A stretch of DNA of 7,575 bases from Parvibaculum sp040882025 (GTDB lineage: Bacteria > Pseudomonadota > Alphaproteobacteria > Parvibaculales > Parvibaculaceae): positions 1 through 7,575 of the forward strand of contig NZ_JBBECC010000028.1 of NCBI RefSeq assembly GCF_040882025.1, written 5' to 3'. Below the pieces are notes generated by a model that worked only from the letters and a program-made list of their open reading frames with translations, made no database searches and was not told the DNA's origin. The position numbers and the translations under genes are program-made. The number at the start of each line of letters is the position of its first letter. Position 1 is the stretch's first letter. Positions 4,450 through 7,575 of this stretch are shown one piece after another.

Positions 4450-5623
4450 ATGACGGAACAGGATCCGCAACGCAGCCGGGAGGCCGGCACCGCCATGCAA
4501 GGCGGCGCGCGGGCGCTGCCGATGCAGGCCGAAACCGCGCTGGCGGTCATGGCCGTGCTGGCGCTGCTCTACACGGCCTGGCTGGCGCAGAATCTCGTCG
4601 CGCCGATCGTGGCGGCCGTGATCGCGAGCTTCATCTTCATGCCGCTCCTGCGCGCCGCGCCCTTCCGCTTCCTGCCCGAGCCCGTCTCGGCCGCCCTCGT
4701 CGTCGCGACGCTGACCGGCGCCTTCGCGGGCGCCGTCTATATGCTCGCCGAGCCCGCCGTCGAATGGGCGACGCGCATTCCCGCCGCCATCGAGGACGCC
4801 AAACTCAAGTCGAGCGAACTCGCCGAGCCGGTCGAAACGATGCGCCGCGTCTCGCGCGAGATGGAGGAACTGGGGCGGGAGGCGGGCGCGCCGGCCGAAG
4901 TCGTGATGCGCCAGCCCGGCCTGATGGCGCAGCTCGTCGACGTGGCGGCGCAAAAGGGCGCCTCGATCCTGATCTTCATCGTGCTGCTCTATTTCCTGCT
5001 GGCGAGCGGCGAGATGCTGCGCGACCGCATCATCCATGCGGCCAAACGCCTGACCGACAAGGAGAAGGCGCGGCGCATCCTGCGCGGCATCGAACGCGAA
5101 ATCTCGACCTATCTGCTCTCGATCACGCTGATCAATGCCGGGCTCGGCGTGGCCGTCGGCCTGTCGATGTGGGCGCTGGGCTTGCCCAACGCACTGCTCT
5201 GGGGCGTGGCGGCCGCGCTCCTCAACTACATTCCCTATGCGGGGCCGCTTGCCGGCATGGCGCTGATGGGCTTTGCCGCTTTCATCACCTTCGACAGCCT
5301 CGTCCAGGCGCTGGCCGTGCCCGCGATCTATCTTTTCTGGAACATCGTCGAGTCGCAATTCGTGACGCCGTCGGTGCTGGGGCGCCGCCACACGCTGAAC
5401 GCGGCGGTGGTCTTCGTCTCGATCGTTTTCTGGGGCTGGATGTGGGGCGTGATCGGCGCGGTGCTGGCGGTGCCGATCCTCGTCATCCTCAACACCTGCT
5501 TCGCGCAGAGCGAGCGCTTGCGGAAGTTCAGCTATTTCATCGACGGCAGCCCGACGCCGGCGCCCGCGCCGCTGCCGGACGCGGAGGAAAAGACGGGTGC
5601 GGGCGGGACGCGTGGAATACCGC

Positions 5624-5634
<11 letters not shown>
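4450..5634 (+). CDS. AI-2E family transporter (integral membrane protein)
   Basis: This inner-membrane protein belongs to the AI-2E/TqsA/PerM family. The family was named for autoinducer-2 export, but members have varied or unknown substrates, so the cargo is not known here. From the ATG at 4450 it is 394 aa. Hydrophobic segments are at about 30-68 (two), 82-105, 178-197 and several between 235 and 365. A soluble amphipathic loop lies at about 106-176, as usual in the family. Conserved blocks in the second half include LLNYIPYAGPLAGM, VESQFVTPSVLGRR and WGWMWGVIGAVLAVPIL. The start is uncertain: ATG 4495 has GGGAGG 11 bases upstream, and a TTG at 4411 also opens the frame. It stands alone, converges on msrA and overlaps its end by 11 bp. 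A Pro/Ala-rich tail follows the last membrane segment. Confidence 0.9.
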
Positions 5635-6271
<637 letters not shown>

Positions 6272-6354
6272 GGGCGAACCTCCCTTCAGGGGGCGGGTGG
6301 GGGCAGGCTTATGATGTAGGCGAGCTTAGGCGCGCCGAAAAGGCCTGTCAGCCC

Positions 6355-7575
6355 TCAAAGAAGATGGTCGATCGGCAGGAAATAGCCGATCCAGGTCAGG
6401 ATCTGCGCCATCACGCCCGTATTGGGCTCGCTGTCGAGGCGCAGCGGCGGCTCGACGCTTTCATCGTGCCAGATCAGACGCGGCGGCTCCATGGTGACGC
6501 GCCAGCTATTGACCGGCGCGATGTCCCAGGCGATCGCGCCGAGAACCCGGGCGGCCAGAACCGGGCTGTCGATCAGGATGCCGATTTCCGAATTGTAGAG
6601 AATGGAGCGGTGATCGAGATTGAACGAGCCGAGAAAGACATGGCGCCGGTCGAAGACCATGGTCTTGGGATGGAGCGTCGTCTTTTCGGGCACGATGCCG
6701 AGCTGGGCCATGCCGCGGGCGTTCTGCGGCACGTTCTTCAATTCGTAAAGCTCGACATCGCGGTAGAGGAAGCGCCGCCGGTCGCGCGCATAGCCGTAAT
6801 GGACGATCGCGGAATCGGTCGAGGCGAGCGAATTGGTCTGCAGGACCATATGCACGCCCCGGGCCCTGGCCGCCTCAAGCGCCGCCGCGCGGGGCCCGGT
6901 CAGCATCACATAGGACATCTGCACGACGACCTCCTGTTGCGCCGCGCCGAGTTGCGTCAGCAGCATGTCTTCGATGCGCGGCACCGGCAGGCGGGCGGGC
7001 CCGGCAAAGACCGGCCCCGGCGATGTCAGCGCCAGCGTCCCCGGCGCCCAGACGAGACGGCCGCGCAGATCGTTGAATTTTTCGGCAAGTTCCGCGCCCT
7101 CGATGCGGCGCGGCAGCGGAAATTCATCGCGCGCCAGTTCCGGCGCCTCGGCCCAGACCGTGCCGGCATTGACGGAAGAGGCATCGTCGCGCGCGAAATC
7201 GCGCGCCGGCACCGCATAGGGATCGTTCCAGAAGGCATCGAAGCTCGCCGAAATCTCCGCCGTCAGCGGCCCGGCAATAACGACATCGCGGTCGAGGAAG
7301 TAGTTCGTCGCGTCGAGACCGAAATAGGCGTCGTTGACATTGCGGCCGCCGACAATGGCGAGCGTATTGTCGACCGCGACGATCTTGTTGTGCATGCGCT
7401 GGTTGAGGCGCGCGAAATCGAACAGAAGTTCGGTGTAGCGCAAGAGGCCGGAGCGGAAGGAGGTCCGGAAGGGATTGTAGATGCGCACCTCGACATTCGG
7501 ATGACGCGCGATCCGCTTCAGCGGCGCCGCCCCGGTCCCGATGTGAAAGCCGTCGACCAGTGCGCGCACGCGCAC
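6355..7575 (-). CDS. Phospholipase D / cardiolipin synthase-like protein (5' end cut off)
   Basis: This is a phospholipase D superfamily protein whose N terminus lies beyond the right edge; 406 residues are visible and the first codon seen is GTG, probably internal. Two HKD motifs are complete: H62-N-K64-(x)4-D69 within RMHNKIVAVDNTLAIVGGRN, and H302-P-K304-(x)4-D309 within TTLHPKTMVFDRRHVFLGSFN. Their histidines are 240 residues apart, as in bacterial two-HKD enzymes, where the motifs form one active site. The second motif is followed by LDHRSILYNSEIGILIDSP. The end, with a short hydrophobic stretch and FLPIDHLL, resembles the ClsC (YmdC)-type tail, so cardiolipin synthesis or another phosphatidyl transfer at the inner membrane is the best guess. 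Substrate is not determined. It ends 83 bases before msrA in the same direction and could be cotranscribed with it. Confidence 0.92.
   Translation of the reverse strand: MRVRALVDGFHIGTGAAPLKRIARHPNVEVRIYNPFRTSFRSGLLRYTELLFDFARLNQRMHNKIVAVDNTLAIVGGRNVNDAYFGLDATNYFLDRDVVIAGPLTAEISASFDAFWNDPYAVPARDFARDDASSVNAGTVWAEAPELARDEFPLPRRIEGAELAEKFNDLRGRLVWAPGTLALTSPGPVFAGPARLPVPRIEDMLLTQLGAAQQEVVVQMSYVMLTGPRAAALEAARARGVHMVLQTNSLASTDSAIVHYGYARDRRRFLYRDVELYELKNVPQNARGMAQLGIVPEKTTLHPKTMVFDRRHVFLGSFNLDHRSILYNSEIGILIDSPVLAARVLGAIAWDIAPVNSWRVTMEPPRLIWHDESVEPPLRLDSEPNTGVMAQILTWIGYFLPIDHLL

Overview
The window is GC-rich, with GC-rich third codon positions. The heat-shock sigma factor gene is of the RpoH type, with an intact RpoH box, and its neighbours are typical proteobacterial housekeeping genes. 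Together these suggest an alphaproteobacterium. The genus cannot be fixed from this stretch. No tRNA, rRNA or CRISPR array was seen.

Layout, left to right. (1) 1-1085: probable last codons of an upstream gene, then rpoH (+) with a weak terminator-like hairpin after it. (2) 1090-4340: an accessory block. A ~172-bp highly structured repeat (copy A, 1090-1261) is followed by a small DUF559/Vsr-like nuclease gene (1272-1643, +). A second copy of the same repeat follows in inverted orientation (copy B, 1656-1670 plus 4185-4340). Copy B is split by a 2,506-bp IS1595-family element (1671-4176) with 41-bp terminal inverted repeats and a perfect 8-bp target duplication. Without the IS, the nuclease gene would sit in a unit of about 737 bp, bounded by inverted repeats that reach within 10-12 bp of both ends of the gene. 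The IS carries a transposase (3168-4112, -) and passenger genes: a probable HEPN-fold protein (1792-2556, -), a 50-codon basic protein (2555-2707, +) and an unknown 130-aa protein (2715-3107, -). (3) 4341-7575: an AI-2E family membrane protein (+), convergent with and overlapping msrA (-), then a phospholipase D/cardiolipin synthase-like gene (-) that runs off the right edge.

How the parts relate: rpoH, the AI-2E family protein, msrA and the PLD protein look like resident chromosome, with roles in heat shock, transport, oxidised-methionine repair and lipid metabolism. The middle block is a nested insertion: a nuclease/repeat unit between two chromosomal genes, later hit by a transposon. The repeat shows selection for structure. 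Its two copies carry a compensatory base-pair change in a 19-nt hairpin, and G-rich arms flank that hairpin in a symmetric arrangement. The best candidate for an undescribed system is this pairing of a DUF559 nuclease with structured inverted repeats, somewhat like a REP/RAYT unit but with a PD-(D/E)XK-type nuclease. The second candidate is the HEPN-like passenger inside an IS1595 element.
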